From Rathayibacter agropyri (GTDB lineage Bacteria; Actinomycetota; Actinomycetes; Actinomycetales; Microbacteriaceae), in assembly GCF_013249015.1 (NCBI RefSeq), contig NZ_JABRPL010000002.1, forward strand, positions 186,001 through 250,000: DNA of 64,000 nt, given 5' to 3'. The position numbers were made by a program, and so were the translations under genes. This document shows, in pieces, positions 25,890 to 38,102 of this stretch; positions within the stretch are counted from its first letter, which is position 1, and each line of letters starts with the position of its first letter. The notes beneath the pieces are model-generated. The model was given only the letters and a program-made list of their open reading frames with translations, did not search any database and was not told where the DNA came from.

Positions 25890-27377
25890 CTAAACCGAAG
25901 CCGAAAGTTCCAGCGTCTCGGCGGTCGCCGTGACCGTCCGCTCCGCCTTCTCGGGCGCGTCGTTCAGCGTCGAGCCGTAGCTCGGTACGAGCGCGCGGAT
26001 CCGGGGCTCCCAGGCGCTCATCCGCTCCGGAAAGCACTTCTGCACGATGTCGAGCATGATGGGCACCGCGGTCGAGGCGCCGGGCGAGGCGCCAAGAAGA
26101 CCGGCGATCGTGCCCTCTCCCCCGGTAATGACTTCGGTACCGAACTGCAGCACTCCGCCCTTCTTGTCGTCCTTCTTCATCACCTGAACGCGCTGGCCAG
26201 CCGTAATGAGGTACCAGTCCTCGTCGCGGGCGGTGGGCAGGAATTCGCGTAGCGCCTTCATTTTCTTGCCACGACCGGCGAGGACCTCGCCGATCAGGTA
26301 CTTCATCAGGTCGAGGTTGTCGCGAGCTACGGCAAGCATCGGACCGATGTTGTGCGGACGGATGGAGAGCGGAAGGTCGAGCCACGAGCCGCGCTTGAGG
26401 AACTTGGGGGTGAAGCCGGCATAGGGGCCGAAGAGGAGGGAGGACTCGCCGTCGACAACGCGCGCGTCGAGGTGTGGCACCGACATCGGAGGCGCGCCGA
26501 CCGCGGCCTTGCCGTACACCTTCGCCCTGTGCCGGGCGACCAGCTCGGGATTGTCGGTCCGGAGGAACTGACCCGAGATCGGAAAGCCGCCAAAGCCCTT
26601 GATCTCGGGGATGCCGGACTTCTGCAGGAGGTGCAGCGCGCCTCCGCCGGCACCGACGAAGACGAAGCGCGCTGTAACGCGCTTCGGGGTGCCTCCAACC
26701 GCCTGCTTGAGATCGAGACGCCAGGTGCCGTCCTTCTGCCGCGCGATGCTGGTCACCTCGTGGCCGGTGTCGAGAGTGCCGCCGCGCGCGACCACGTGGT
26801 CAAACAACTGATGGGTGAGCGAGCCGAAGTCGACGTCGGTGCCGGCTGGCATGCGGGTCGCCGCGTAGGGGCCGCCGCCGGCCGGACGCTTCTCCATCAG
26901 CAGCGGCGCCCACTCGTGGATGGTCTTGGTGCTCTCGGTGAACTCTATGCCGGCGAACAGCGGCTGGTCCTTGAGCGCCTGATAGCGCTTGCGGAGATAC
27001 TCGACGTTCGCCTCGCCATGCACGAAGGTCATGTGTGGGGCGGGAGTGATGAAACTGGACGGCTCGCGGATGTCGCCCGACTCGACCAGGCTCGACCAGA
27101 ACTGGCGCGAGATCTGGAACTGCTCGTTGATCTGGATCGCCTTGGCCGGGTCGACGGAACCGTCGGCCGCCTCGGGCATGTAGTTGAGTTCGCAGAGGGC
27201 CGCGTGCCCGGTACCCGCGTTGTTCCAGGGGTTCGACGACTCCTGAGCCACGTCGCCGAGGCGCTCGTATGCCGCGATCGTCCAGTCGGGCTGCAGCTGA
27301 GTGATCAGTGCGCCGAGAGTGGCGCTCATGATGCCCCCACCGATGAGGGCGACGTCGACCGGTTCCGAGGAGTTCAC
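25890..27377 (-). CDS. mqo: Malate:quinone oxidoreductase
   Basis: 495 residues. It is a membrane-associated FAD enzyme oxidising malate to oxaloacetate with electron transfer to quinone. The FAD-binding VALIGGGIMSATLGALI is at the N-terminus, followed by the SSNPWNNAGTGHAALCELNYMP signature and GGEGTIAGLLGASPGASTA near the end. The GTG at 27377 gives the normal ~500-residue length. The neighbours are a radical SAM gene downstream and asd upstream. Confidence 0.95.
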   Translation of the reverse strand: MNSSEPVDVALIGGGIMSATLGALITQLQPDWTIAAYERLGDVAQESSNPWNNAGTGHAALCELNYMPEAADGSVDPAKAIQINEQFQISRQFWSSLVESGDIREPSSFITPAPHMTFVHGEANVEYLRKRYQALKDQPLFAGIEFTESTKTIHEWAPLLMEKRPAGGGPYAATRMPAGTDVDFGSLTHQLFDHVVARGGTLDTGHEVTSIARQKDGTWRLDLKQAVGGTPKRVTARFVFVGAGGGALHLLQKSGIPEIKGFGGFPISGQFLRTDNPELVARHRAKVYGKAAVGAPPMSVPHLDARVVDGESSLLFGPYAGFTPKFLKRGSWLDLPLSIRPHNIGPMLAVARDNLDLMKYLIGEVLAGRGKKMKALREFLPTARDEDWYLITAGQRVQVMKKDDKKGGVLQFGTEVITGGEGTIAGLLGASPGASTAVPIMLDIVQKCFPERMSAWEPRIRALVPSYGSTLNDAPEKAERTVTATAETLELSASV

Positions 27378-27459
27378 GAGAGTCGAGTTTACCGTCGCTC
27401 CGGCGCACAACGGCCGGAAGGAGGCGCGCTCCCCCATCAAATTCGTGGCTTTTCCACTT

Positions 27460-27493
27460 CGGAGGGGCCGGCGTGCTCGGCCTCGGCCCTCCG
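27460..27493 (-). terminator. Terminator of the lysC-asd pair
   Basis: A GC-rich inverted repeat (CGGAGGGGCCG with CGGCCCTCCG) with one bulge, starting 5 bp after the asd stop on the minus strand. Confidence 0.6.
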
Positions 27494-27497
27494 CGAG

Positions 27498-29938
<2,441 letters not shown>

Positions 29939-30044
29939 GCGCTACTCCCGGGTCGGTGGGTGGGGCGCCGTCGCGACCCGACGGCCGAGCCTACCGGTGG
30001 CGGCATGCCGACGGGGCCATGAAGCGGAGCCGGGTGCTGCCGTG

Positions 30045-30644
30045 TCAGTTCTCGACGAGGCGGCGACCCTCGAAGGCGCGACCGAGGGTGATCTCGTCGG
30101 CGTACTCGAGGTCACCTCCGACCGGCAGGCCGGACGCGAGCCGGGTGATGCGGATGCCGAGGGTGCTGAGCATGCGCGAGAGGTAGGTGGCCGTGGCCTC
30201 GCCCTCGAGGTTGGGGTCGGTCGCGATAATGACCTCCTGCACCTCCCCGTCAGCGAGGCGTTGCAGAAGCTGGCGGATGCGGAGCTGGTCGGGGCCGATG
30301 CCGTCGATCGGGCTGATGGCCCCGCCGAGGACGTGGTACAGCCCGCGGAACTCACGGGTGCGCTCGATTGCCGGGACATCCTTTGCCTCCTCGACCACGC
30401 AGATGACCGCACGGCTGCGGCGCGGATCTCGGCAGATGCCACACGTCGCCTCCTCGGCGACGTTGCCGCAGATGTCGCAGAAGTGCACACGGTTGCGCAG
30501 TTCGAGCAGGATCTCGGCCAGGCGGGTGACGTCGAAGGTCTCGGTCTGCAGGATGTGGAATGCGATGCGCTGGGCCGACTTCGGACCGATGCCGGGGAGC
30601 CGACCGAGCTCGTCGATCAGCTCCTGGACGATGCCCTCGTACAT
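30045..30644 (-). CDS. recR: Recombination protein RecR
   Basis: 199 residues. RecR works with RecO/RecF in loading RecA on gaps. The HhH region is [19 protein letters not shown], the four-Cys zinc finger has C56, C59, C68 and C71, and the Toprim part begins with [16 protein letters not shown]. It lies 76 bp downstream of dnaX. The ebfC/ybaB gene usually found between dnaX and recR is absent. Confidence 0.96.
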   Translation of the reverse strand: MYEGIVQELIDELGRLPGIGPKSAQRIAFHILQTETFDVTRLAEILLELRNRVHFCDICGNVAEEATCGICRDPRRSRAVICVVEEAKDVPAIERTREFRGLYHVLGGAISPIDGIGPDQLRIRQLLQRLADGEVQEVIIATDPNLEGEATATYLSRMLSTLGIRITRLASGLPVGGDLEYADEITLGRAFEGRRLVEN

Positions 30645-30720
30645 GCGGTCGCCTCCTCTCGGATGGGGTGGACAGGAAGCGCCGCCGGAACGTCGGCGGA
30701 GAGGTGGACGATGCTGCGAG

Positions 30721-33021
30721 TCATGCGCCGGTCACGCGGGGTCCGCGCGGCGTGTGCGGCTGCTCCTCGATGAACTGCGCGCCGAGGATCTCGCGTACCA
30801 CGGCCTCGCCGTAGCGCTGACGCCCGTCGGCTGTGGCCGCGCGGGTGGTGCGGGTCACGGGACGCGCCGCGGGCGCGGGACGCTCGGGAGTAGCACTCGT
30901 CCGAGGCGGGGCGACGGGCTCCGGAGCGGGCTCTCCCGGAGGAGAAACAGTGGCCCAAGAGTCGGGCATCGGCGGCTCGACCGGCGGCATGTCCTCTTCT
31001 GGCGGCTCCTGGTCGAAGGGGGGCTCGGCGACGGAAGGGGCCTGCGTCGCGGAGGGGGGCGTGTCAGCGGTCGGCCGGTGAGCGGGCTCTGCGGAGGCGG
31101 CCTCCGGCCTGGCAGGGACGACGACCTCGGCGGCAGGTGCCTGTGCAGGCGAAGGCTCTGCGGTGGGCACGGGAGCCGGATCGGTAGGAATTGCGACCGT
31201 CGTCCAGCCGTCGCCGTCGCTCGGGGTCTCGGCCACGGGAGGCGGTGCGGTTGGTACCTCGACCGCCGCGCGCTCCGCCTCCGGAGCCGCGGCGCGCGGC
31301 TCGACCCGGGCGATGTACTTGACCCTGAGACCGAGGACCTGTTGGATCGCCTGTCGCAGGTACTCACTGACGCCGGGTTGTCCCGCTGTGCCGGGCATCT
31401 TGAACGACTCGACGTCGTTCTGGCTCGGGAACGAGAGCGTGAGCACGTCGTCCTGCAGAGCGCGGACCTGCGCGGTGTACGCGACGAGCCAGGCGGTCAT
31501 CTTCGCCTTCTGCACGACCTCGAGGATCTCGGGCCACGTGTCCTTCATGCGCTGGAGGGAGATCCCGGCGTCAACGGGAGGCGCGTCGGCGGTGCGGGAG
31601 TCGTCGCCGTCCGGGACTCGCGCAGGCGACGGCGCACTCGCCTCGAGTGCAGGACCCGGCTGTGGTGAGTCCGTCCGGGACCGCTGCTCCGGCACCGTCA
31701 CGGGCGGCGCGTCGACCAGAGTCGAGGCCGTGACCGGCGCCTCGGTCCGTGGAGCGGCGGCGATCGTCTCCGGCACGGAGCCGGGGTTGGCGGCGTGGGA
31801 GGCTCGGGCCTGCTCGGGGACGCGCGTCGGCCCGGTCGGGGGCTGTACCGCGGCGGGACGAGACTCCTGGACGTGTCGAGAGCGCTCCTCCTGAAGCGGT
31901 GCGGGGGTGATGCCCGCTCCGGTGCCGTGGACGAGCGTGCGCGCGATCATCAGCTCGAGGTGAAGGCGCGGCGAGGTCGCGCCGGTCATCTCGGTCAGCG
32001 CGTCGTTGACCACGTCGGCGATCCGCGAGAGCTCTGCCAGACCGAGTGCGCGCGACTGGCCGGCCATCCGGTCGAGTTCGTCCTGCGAGACGCCACGCAG
32101 CACGGCGGAGGCAGCACCCCCCGTGGCCGCAACGACGATGAGGTCGCGCAGCTTCTCAAGAAGGTCCTCGACGAAGCGGCGGGGATCCTGACCCGTCTGG
32201 ATAACCCGATCGACCGCTCCGAATGCCTCGGCCGAGTCGTGCTCAGCGAGCGCGTCGATGACCTCGTCGAGCAGCGCGCCGTGCGTGTAGCCGAGGAGCG
32301 CGACTGCTCGCTCGTACTCGATGGTCTCGGCCTCGGAGCCGGCCATGAGTTGGTCGAGGAGGGAGAGGGTGTCGCGGACCGAGCCGCCACCTGCTCGCAC
32401 CACCAACGGCAGCACGCCGGCAGACACGTACACGCGCTCTCGCTCGCAAAGCTCTTGCGTGTAGTCGAGCATCTGGGCAGGCGGGACAAGGCGGAACGGA
32501 TAGTGGTGGGTGCGGGAGCGGATCGTGCCAATGACCTTGTCGGGCTCGGTCGTCGCGAAGATGAACTTCACATGCTCCGGCGGCTCCTCGACGATCTTGA
32601 GCAGGGCATTGAAGCCTTGCGGAGTCACCATGTGCGCCTCATCGAGGATGAAGATCTTGAACCGGTCGCGGGCGGGCGCGAAGATGGCGCGCTCGCGCAG
32701 GTCTCGCGCGTCATCGACTCCGTTGTGACTCGCCGCGTCGATCTCGACCACGTCGAGCGAACCCTGGCCCTCGCGGCTGAGTTCGACGCAACTGTCGCAG
32801 ACACCGCACGGGGTGTCGGTGGGGCCGGTGGCGCAGTTGAGGCAGCGGGCGAGGATGCGCGCCGAGGTGGTCTTGCCGCAGCCGCGCGGACCGCTGAAGA
32901 GGTAGGCGTGGTTGACGCGGTTGGTGCGCAGGGCCGTCATCAGCGGATCGGTCACCTGTGACTGGCCGATCATCTCGGCGAACGTCTCGGGCCGGTACCG
33001 GCGATACAGGGCTGCAACCAC
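30721..33021 (-). CDS. dnaX: DNA polymerase III subunits gamma/tau
   Basis: 766 residues. It is the ATPase core of the clamp loader. The Walker A loop [10 protein letters not shown] lies at about 43-52, a zinc module (CLNC ... CGVCDSC) follows, then FILDEAHM and [13 protein letters not shown]. The region after about residue 370 is a long Pro/Ala/Glu-rich linker with an embedded tau-type domain (about 475-590). TACTCT ends 6 nt before the GTG start, so the transcript may be leaderless. No frameshift slippery site for a shorter gamma form was identified. Confidence 0.95.
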   Translation of the reverse strand: MVAALYRRYRPETFAEMIGQSQVTDPLMTALRTNRVNHAYLFSGPRGCGKTTSARILARCLNCATGPTDTPCGVCDSCVELSREGQGSLDVVEIDAASHNGVDDARDLRERAIFAPARDRFKIFILDEAHMVTPQGFNALLKIVEEPPEHVKFIFATTEPDKVIGTIRSRTHHYPFRLVPPAQMLDYTQELCERERVYVSAGVLPLVVRAGGGSVRDTLSLLDQLMAGSEAETIEYERAVALLGYTHGALLDEVIDALAEHDSAEAFGAVDRVIQTGQDPRRFVEDLLEKLRDLIVVAATGGAASAVLRGVSQDELDRMAGQSRALGLAELSRIADVVNDALTEMTGATSPRLHLELMIARTLVHGTGAGITPAPLQEERSRHVQESRPAAVQPPTGPTRVPEQARASHAANPGSVPETIAAAPRTEAPVTASTLVDAPPVTVPEQRSRTDSPQPGPALEASAPSPARVPDGDDSRTADAPPVDAGISLQRMKDTWPEILEVVQKAKMTAWLVAYTAQVRALQDDVLTLSFPSQNDVESFKMPGTAGQPGVSEYLRQAIQQVLGLRVKYIARVEPRAAAPEAERAAVEVPTAPPPVAETPSDGDGWTTVAIPTDPAPVPTAEPSPAQAPAAEVVVPARPEAASAEPAHRPTADTPPSATQAPSVAEPPFDQEPPEEDMPPVEPPMPDSWATVSPPGEPAPEPVAPPRTSATPERPAPAARPVTRTTRAATADGRQRYGEAVVREILGAQFIEEQPHTPRGPRVTGA

Positions 33022-33236
33022 CCGTACAGAGTAGCCGCGACCTCCGACACCAGCCCGGCCGTGTCCTGCGCACAGGAGCTGCTCGCACCGCCCGCGCGGC
33101 AGCGCACCTCACTTCCCCTTCCCCACATTCGATCTCTGGAAGGAGGAGGGCACGGCCCGTAATCGCATGCCGGCGATTCCGGGCAGCCCGACGCTCCCCG
33201 CTCCTAGAAACGCACCCCCTGCACAAGCCAACCGCG
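33022..33236. other. Intergenic region upstream of dnaX
   Basis: About 215 bp between dnaX and the ackA terminator. It has a leaderless-type -10 (33028-33033, minus) for dnaX. Nothing else can be supported, and it does not contain the SRP RNA that often lies here. Confidence 0.4.
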
Positions 33237-33265
33237 GTCGTGTAGCGGCGGAGCCGCTACACGAC
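33237..33265 (-). terminator. Terminator of pta-ackA
   Basis: A perfect 13-bp stem GTCGTGTAGCGGC with its complement and a 3-base loop. It overlaps the ackA stop codon. Confidence 0.75.
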
Positions 33266-34441
33266 AGACAAGCATTCCCGGGCGATTTCCAGTTCTTCGT
33301 TGGTGGGGATCACGAGGACGGCGACGCGCGAATCATCGGTCGAGATACGGCGGGCGCCGCGGTCGTGCGCGGTATTGCGTACGTGGTCGAGTTCTATGCC
33401 GAGGCCTTCGAGGCCGCGGAGGGCGCCGGCACGGACGGCGGCGACGTTTTCGCCGACTCCTGCCGTGAAGACGATGGCATCGACCCGGCCGAGCTGGGCG
33501 TAGTAGGCACCGATGTAGTGGCGGAGGCGGTGGTAATAGATTTCCAGCGCGGCGCGGGCCTGCTCATCGCCCGCCTCAGCCGCCTCCTGCACGTCGCGCA
33601 TATCGCTGTGACCGCTGAGGCCGAGCAGTCCACTACTCCGGTTGAGGAGCGCGTCGAGATCGTCGATCGAGAGCCCGGCCTTGCGCACGAGGTGGAAGAC
33701 GACGGCCGGGTCCAGATCGCCCGAGCGCGTGCCCATCACGAGACCTTCGAGCGGGGTCATCCCCATCGACGTCTCGACGGAGGCGCCGCCATCGACAGCG
33801 CAGGCGGAGGCTCCGTTGCCGAGGTGCAGCACGATCGTCTTGAGGTCGGAGCGGCGGCGGCCGAGATAGGCCGCCGCCGCTTCCGACACGAACTTGTGCG
33901 AGGTGCCGTGGAAGCCGTAGCGCCGGATGCGGTGCTTCGCGGCGAGTTCGATGGGGAGGGCGTAACTCGACGCGGCGTCGGAGATCGTGTGGTGGAAAGC
34001 AGTGTCGAAGACGGCGACGTGGGTGACGTTCGGGAACGCCTTCTGTGCCGCCTCGATGCCCTCAAGGTTGGCGGGATTGTGCAGCGGTGCGAGGTCGGCG
34101 AGGTCCTCGATGTTGATCTTGACCAGGTCGGTGACGACAGTGGGCTCGAAAAAGCGCTTGCCGCCGTGCACCACGCGGTGGCCGACTGCGACAGGCGGGA
34201 ACTCGTCAAGGCTCGGACCGTGCTCGCCGAATGCGCGGATCATCGCGGCGAAGCCCGCGGTGTGGTCCTGGATCGGTGCCTCGATCTCGAAGGACTCCCC
34301 GTCGCGGGTGTGCTTCGTGCGGCCGGTCTCCTCACCGATCCGCTCGACGAGGCCGCTGGCGAGCGTCTCCTCGGTCGTCATCTCGATGAGCTGGTACTTG
34401 AACGACGACGAACCACTGTTGACAACGAGGACGACGGACAT
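33257..34441 (-). CDS. ackA: Acetate kinase
   Basis: 394 residues. It interconverts acetyl phosphate plus ADP with acetate plus ATP. LVVNSGSSSFKYQL is the first ASKHA strand, then VGHRVVHGG, HNPANLEGI, VFDTAFH, RYGFHGTSHKFVS, HLGNGAS and TAGVGENVAAVRA in family order. The ATG at 34441 is preceded by AGGAGTCCCTC. It is 49 bp downstream of pta, forming one operon. Confidence 0.97.
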   Translation of the reverse strand: MSVVLVVNSGSSSFKYQLIEMTTEETLASGLVERIGEETGRTKHTRDGESFEIEAPIQDHTAGFAAMIRAFGEHGPSLDEFPPVAVGHRVVHGGKRFFEPTVVTDLVKINIEDLADLAPLHNPANLEGIEAAQKAFPNVTHVAVFDTAFHHTISDAASSYALPIELAAKHRIRRYGFHGTSHKFVSEAAAAYLGRRRSDLKTIVLHLGNGASACAVDGGASVETSMGMTPLEGLVMGTRSGDLDPAVVFHLVRKAGLSIDDLDALLNRSSGLLGLSGHSDMRDVQEAAEAGDEQARAALEIYYHRLRHYIGAYYAQLGRVDAIVFTAGVGENVAAVRAGALRGLEGLGIELDHVRNTAHDRGARRISTDDSRVAVLVIPTNEELEIARECLSVV

Positions 34442-34490
34442 GAGGGACTCCTGGGGGGGATCGGGGTCGGGAGGGGGCGGCGACCCGCCG

Positions 34491-36635
34491 CTAGCGCACG
34501 ACGGGGATAGCGGAGGTCGGCGGGACGATGGCCTGCGTCGCGGCCTGGATAGCCGTGATGGCGACGGTGTTGACGATGTCCTGCACGAGGGCGCCTCGTG
34601 AGAGGTCGTTGACCGGCTTCCGGAGGCCCTGCAGCACGGGGCCGATCGCCACGGCACCGGCCGAGCGCTGCACGGCCTTATAGGTGTTGTTGCCCGTATT
34701 GAGGTCCGGGAAAATGAACACGGTCGCGCGGCCCGCGACCTGCGAGCCGGGCATCTTCGAGGCGGCGACCGCCGCATCCGCTGCCGCGTCGTACTGGATC
34801 GGCCCCTCGACGAGCAGATCGGGCCGGCGCTCACGCACCAGCGCCGTCGCGGCGCGGACCTTCTCGACATCGGCCCCCGCTCCGCTCTCGCCGGTGGAGT
34901 AGGAGAGCATCGCGATGCGCGGGTCGATGCCGAACTGCTGCGCGGTCTCGGCGGAAGAGATCGCGATGTCGGCCAACTGAGCCTCGGTGGGGTCGGGATT
35001 GACCGCGCAGTCGCCGTAGACAAGGACCCGATCGGCGAGGGCCATCAGGAACACGCTCGAGACGACCGAGACGCCCGGGCTCGTCTTGATGATCTCGAAG
35101 CCGGGGCGGATGGTGTGCGCGGTGGTGTGCGCTGCTCCCGAGACCATGCCGTCGGCGAGCCCGAGCTGGACCATCATCGTGCCGAAGTAAGAGACGTCGG
35201 TGACGGTGTCGTAGGCGTGGTCGTACGTGATGCCCTTGTGCGCGCGGATGCGAGCGTACTCCTGGGCGAACTGAGCGCGGTGCTCGGGGTCGAGGGTGCT
35301 GAGCACGCGGGCGCCGTCGAGGTCGAGGCCCAGACCGGCGGCACGGGCACGGATCTCACTCTCCTCGCCCAGGATGGTCAGCCGGGCGATGCCGCGCTTG
35401 AGCACAGTCGCAGCGGCGCGGAGGATGCGGTCGTCCCCGCCCTCGGGCAAGACGATGTGGCGGTCGGCGATGCGGGCGCGCTCGATAAGGCCGTACTCGA
35501 ACATCAGCGGCGTGACGACCTCGGAGCGGCCGACGTCGAGCAGGGTGAGCAGCTCGACGACATCGACCGCCTCCTGGAACAGCGCGAGCGAGGTGTCGCG
35601 CTTGCGCGGTGAATCGGCGGCGAGACGCCCGCGGGCGGCAGTGACGCGAACGGCGGTGTCGTAGGTGCCGAGCTCGGTCATGATGATCGGCAGCGGGGTG
35701 TCGACGCCCTCGATCAGACGCACGATCGGCTCGGGCAGTTCGAACCCGCCGTTGAGGATGATGCCCGTCACCGTCGGGAAGGTGCCGGAGGCGTAGGCCA
35801 TGATCACCGCGAGGACCACCTCGGGGCGGTCACCGGGGACAATGACCACTCCGCCCTCAGTGAGACGAGGCAGAACGTTGACCATCGACATGCCGGCGAC
35901 GACCACGCCGAGCGCCTCGCGGCCGAGCAGCTCGGGGTCGCCGGCGACGACCACGCCGTCCACCGCCTCGACCAGGCGAGACAGGCTGGGAGCGACGAGG
36001 TACGGGTCCTCGCGAATCGCCCAGACGGGAACGGACGCGGGGATGGTCTCGCGGATGGCGGCGACCGCCTCGGCCGCAGTGCCCGGATCGGCGCGATTCG
36101 CGATCACTCCGATGAGGCTCGCGTGGGCGGTGCGCAGCTCGACCGAGGCGAGTTCGGTGATCTGGCGCATCTCCTCGGGTGTGCGGGCGGGCGCCTGACC
36201 GAGCTGCTCACTCCGGGAGGGGTCGCGGCCGGTGAGCACGAGCAGGACCGGGGCGCCGAGGTTGGCGGCGATCCGGGCGTTGTAGCCGAGTTCGGTCGGG
36301 CTGCCGACGTCGGTGTAGTCGGAGCCGAGGATGACGACCGCGTCGCACTGGGCTTCGACGCCCTTGTAGCGCTCGACGATGCGCGAGAGGGCGGCCTCGC
36401 CGTCGGCGTGGACATCCTCGTAGGTCACACCGATGCAGTCCTCATAGGCCAGGCCGGAGTCGGCGTGCCCGAGAAGCATCTCGAGGACGTAGTCGGGCTC
36501 GGACGTGGAGCGGGCGATCGGGCGGAAGACGCCGACCCGCTGCACCTGACTGCTCAGCGCGTCGAGGACGCCGAGGGCGACCGTGGACTTGCCCGAGTGA
36601 CCTTCGGCGGACGAGATGTAGATGCTCTGAACCAT
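34491..36635 (-). CDS. pta: Phosphate acetyltransferase (long form)
   Basis: 714 residues. It converts acetyl-CoA and phosphate to acetyl phosphate. The long form is clear: an N-terminal BioD-like domain with P-loop SSAEGHSGKSTVALG, a central DRTGG domain (GVVVAGMSMVNVLPRLTEGGVVIVPGDRPEV), and the catalytic domain (FEYGLIERARIADRHIVLPEGGDDRIL, GMVSGAAHTTAHTIRP, ARATVFIFPDLNTGNN). TAGGCT ends 7 nt before the ATG, a leaderless-type start. The open frame upstream runs antisense to the SRP RNA gene and is not used. Confidence 0.97.
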   Translation of the reverse strand: MVQSIYISSAEGHSGKSTVALGVLDALSSQVQRVGVFRPIARSTSEPDYVLEMLLGHADSGLAYEDCIGVTYEDVHADGEAALSRIVERYKGVEAQCDAVVILGSDYTDVGSPTELGYNARIAANLGAPVLLVLTGRDPSRSEQLGQAPARTPEEMRQITELASVELRTAHASLIGVIANRADPGTAAEAVAAIRETIPASVPVWAIREDPYLVAPSLSRLVEAVDGVVVAGDPELLGREALGVVVAGMSMVNVLPRLTEGGVVIVPGDRPEVVLAVIMAYASGTFPTVTGIILNGGFELPEPIVRLIEGVDTPLPIIMTELGTYDTAVRVTAARGRLAADSPRKRDTSLALFQEAVDVVELLTLLDVGRSEVVTPLMFEYGLIERARIADRHIVLPEGGDDRILRAAATVLKRGIARLTILGEESEIRARAAGLGLDLDGARVLSTLDPEHRAQFAQEYARIRAHKGITYDHAYDTVTDVSYFGTMMVQLGLADGMVSGAAHTTAHTIRPGFEIIKTSPGVSVVSSVFLMALADRVLVYGDCAVNPDPTEAQLADIAISSAETAQQFGIDPRIAMLSYSTGESGAGADVEKVRAATALVRERRPDLLVEGPIQYDAAADAAVAASKMPGSQVAGRATVFIFPDLNTGNNTYKAVQRSAGAVAIGPVLQGLRKPVNDLSRGALVQDIVNTVAITAIQAATQAIVPPTSAIPVVR

Positions 36636-36803
36636 CGGAGCCAGCCTACCGAGGGGGTCGCTGCGGCTGGCTGAGTGTGAGGCCAGGGAGGGAAAAGGGG
36701 TGCAGTTGTGGGGGCTGTGGAGGAGCGTCTCCGCCCGCGGCCCGGGCGTCCCGAGGCCCACAACGCAACCGCCCGGTGAAGACCCAGCCGCCCATTAACG
36801 AGG

Positions 36804-36893
36804 AAGACCCCCCGCGCACCCGCCAGAGCCCGGTTACCCTTGCTGCGTTTCCGCCCTGGGGGAGTTGGCCTGGATGGCGCCACGCGGGGAGCC
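36804..36893 (-). ncRNA. ffs: Signal recognition particle RNA (4.5S/small bacterial type)
   Basis: On the minus strand, the apical conserved core of SRP RNA is present (CAGGGCGGAAACGCAGCAAGG), followed by GGGTAACCGGGC. It is flanked by arms that pair into one long hairpin (CTCCCCGCG at the 5' side with CGCGGGGGG at the 3' side). This matches Streptomyces scRNA closely in layout and sequence. A -10 TAGACT (36906-36901) lies ~7 nt before the start. The exact ends are inferred from the base pairing. Confidence 0.85.
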
Positions 36894-37006
36894 GGAAGAT
36901 AGTCTAACCGACGTCGAGGTTCGCCGAGCGCGCCCAGGACCGGTCGTGGTCGGCGGTCGGCTCCGACACCGGCTAGTATCGATGAGTCGCGGCCACGGTC
37001 GCGCCA

Positions 37007-37091
37007 GGAGGATTCGCCTAGTGGCCTATGGCGCACGCTTGGAAAGCGTGTTGGGTGAAAGCCCTCGGGGGTTCGAATCCCCCATCCTCCG
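37007..37091 (+). tRNA. tRNA-Ser(GGA)
   Basis: 85 nt with the long variable arm of type II tRNAs. The acceptor GGAGGAT pairs with ATCCTCC, the anticodon stem CACGC/GCGTG encloses the loop TTGGAAA (anticodon GGA, reads TCC/TCT), and the T-loop is TTCGAAT. The discriminator is G. TAGTAT at 36974-36979 is a likely -10. Confidence 0.97.
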
Positions 37092-37093
37092 CG

Positions 37094-37130
37094 AACGGTG
37101 TCCGTAGCTCTCGCCAGCACGGGCACCGTT
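37094..37130 (+). terminator. Terminator of tRNA-Ser
   Basis: AACGGTGTCC pairs with GGGCACCGTT (one G-T pair), 2 nt after the tRNA, and is followed by TTCG. Confidence 0.65.
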
Positions 37131-37306
37131 TTCGCGCTGTTGGTGGAAGTCAGCGAAGCCGGACACCCGACCCGCTCCACGACAACCCACACGTTGACGC
37201 CGACACTCAGCCGCGTCGTTGGGTAGCATCAGTCAGAACGGCATCCGCCCACCAGCCGCGGACATCATCGGCTGGGGGCTGGAACTGCATACGGAGGGAG
37301 CAGACC

Positions 37307-37528
37307 GTGACCGCTATCAGTCACCGACACGGCGCTGACCGCAACCGCCCTGGAGCCTTCGCGCAGCTCTTGCTTCTGCTCACCGGACGACCTCGCGTTG
37401 TTCGGAGGGGGCCAGCTCCTGGCCAGGACACGTCAGAGTATCTTCTCTCGGGCCGTAACCGCGACCGACTCCTGCGGAGCGTAAGACAGCTCACTCGTGG
37501 CGAGGGTCGCGATCACACCACCGATTGA
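37307..37528 (+). CDS. YefM/Phd-type antitoxin, diverged
   Basis: 73 residues, about 10 fewer than usual YefM. The start (MTAIS) and the C-terminal third (DTSEYLLSGRNRDRLLRSV, then QLTRGEG) match YefM well, including the part that wraps the toxin. The middle section (about residues 6-40) does not match the Phd/YefM DNA-binding fold and may result from a local indel or frame change. GTG 37307 has a strong GGAGGGAG upstream, and the stop overlaps the toxin start, so the pair is still expressed as a unit. It needs testing as an active antitoxin. Confidence 0.7.
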   Translation: MTAISHRHGADRNRPGAFAQLLLLLTGRPRVVRRGPAPGQDTSEYLLSGRNRDRLLRSVRQLTRGEGRDHTTD

Positions 37529-37788
37529 GGATCATTTGGTCCGATGACGCGTGGGACGAGTACCAGGAGTGGCACGCGCCGCAGCACAAAAAGGATCTTC
37601 GGAAACTTAACGACTTCATCAAGGAGATTCGGCGGGGGTCTCACTACCAAGGTTTAGGTATGCCAGAGCCGCTGAAGTACGAGCTTGAAGGCTGGTACTC
37701 ACGGCGAATCACACTCGGCGACCGCCTTGTGTATCGGGTCACCGATGATGGCGACCTTGAGATCGCGCAGTGCCGAGCGCATTACTGA
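37525..37788 (+). CDS. yoeB: YoeB/Txe-family mRNA interferase toxin
   Basis: 87 residues, near the 84 of E. coli YoeB. It is a ribosome-dependent mRNA endonuclease of the RelE fold. WSDDAWDEYQEW starts the protein, the helix KKDLRKLNDFIKEIRR follows, and the C-terminal LKYELEGWYSRRITLGDRLVYRVTD...CRAHY contains the conserved Arg and terminal His-Tyr. TTG 37525 overlaps the antitoxin stop. Base composition looks lower in GC than the surrounding genes, which suggests transfer. Confidence 0.88.
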   Translation: MRIIWSDDAWDEYQEWHAPQHKKDLRKLNDFIKEIRRGSHYQGLGMPEPLKYELEGWYSRRITLGDRLVYRVTDDGDLEIAQCRAHY

Positions 37789-37856
37789 CCCGCGGCGGTG
37801 GCTGTGACGTTGGTGGTACTGGCAACAATTCCCTTTCAGGGCGTAGCGTCGTCGCC

Positions 37857-38102
37857 ATGAACGAGATCACGAAGAAGATCGAGGACTGGTGGCCCGCGCT
37901 CCCCGAGTCCGTCCGCGCTGAGCTGTCGGCAAACCTCGACAGAGAGCCGCTCAGTGCTGACGCAGTCGTCTCGATCACGCGCGCTCGAGGCTTCGGACCG
38001 GCAGCCGTGTCGCTGGTCGGCGACGAGCCAGCCGAGAAACCGCGGCTTTTCCTCAAGACCGAGGACTACCGGTGGATTTCGTCGCAGAGTGGCTTATTCT
38101 GA
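37857..38102 (+). CDS. Hypothetical protein (81 aa)
   Basis: MNEITKKIEDWWPALPESVRAEL is the start of a small acidic protein ending KTEDYRWISSQSGLF. There are no membrane or signal features and no family is recognised. It follows the toxin-antitoxin pair by 68 bp in the same direction and may belong to the same islet. No strong ribosome binding site is seen before the ATG at 37857. Confidence 0.6.
   Translation: MNEITKKIEDWWPALPESVRAELSANLDREPLSADAVVSITRARGFGPAAVSLVGDEPAEKPRLFLKTEDYRWISSQSGLF

Noticed and set aside
33022-33236. Possible SRP RNA upstream of dnaX
   Set aside because: The conserved apical core is not present here; it was found instead at 36804-36893.
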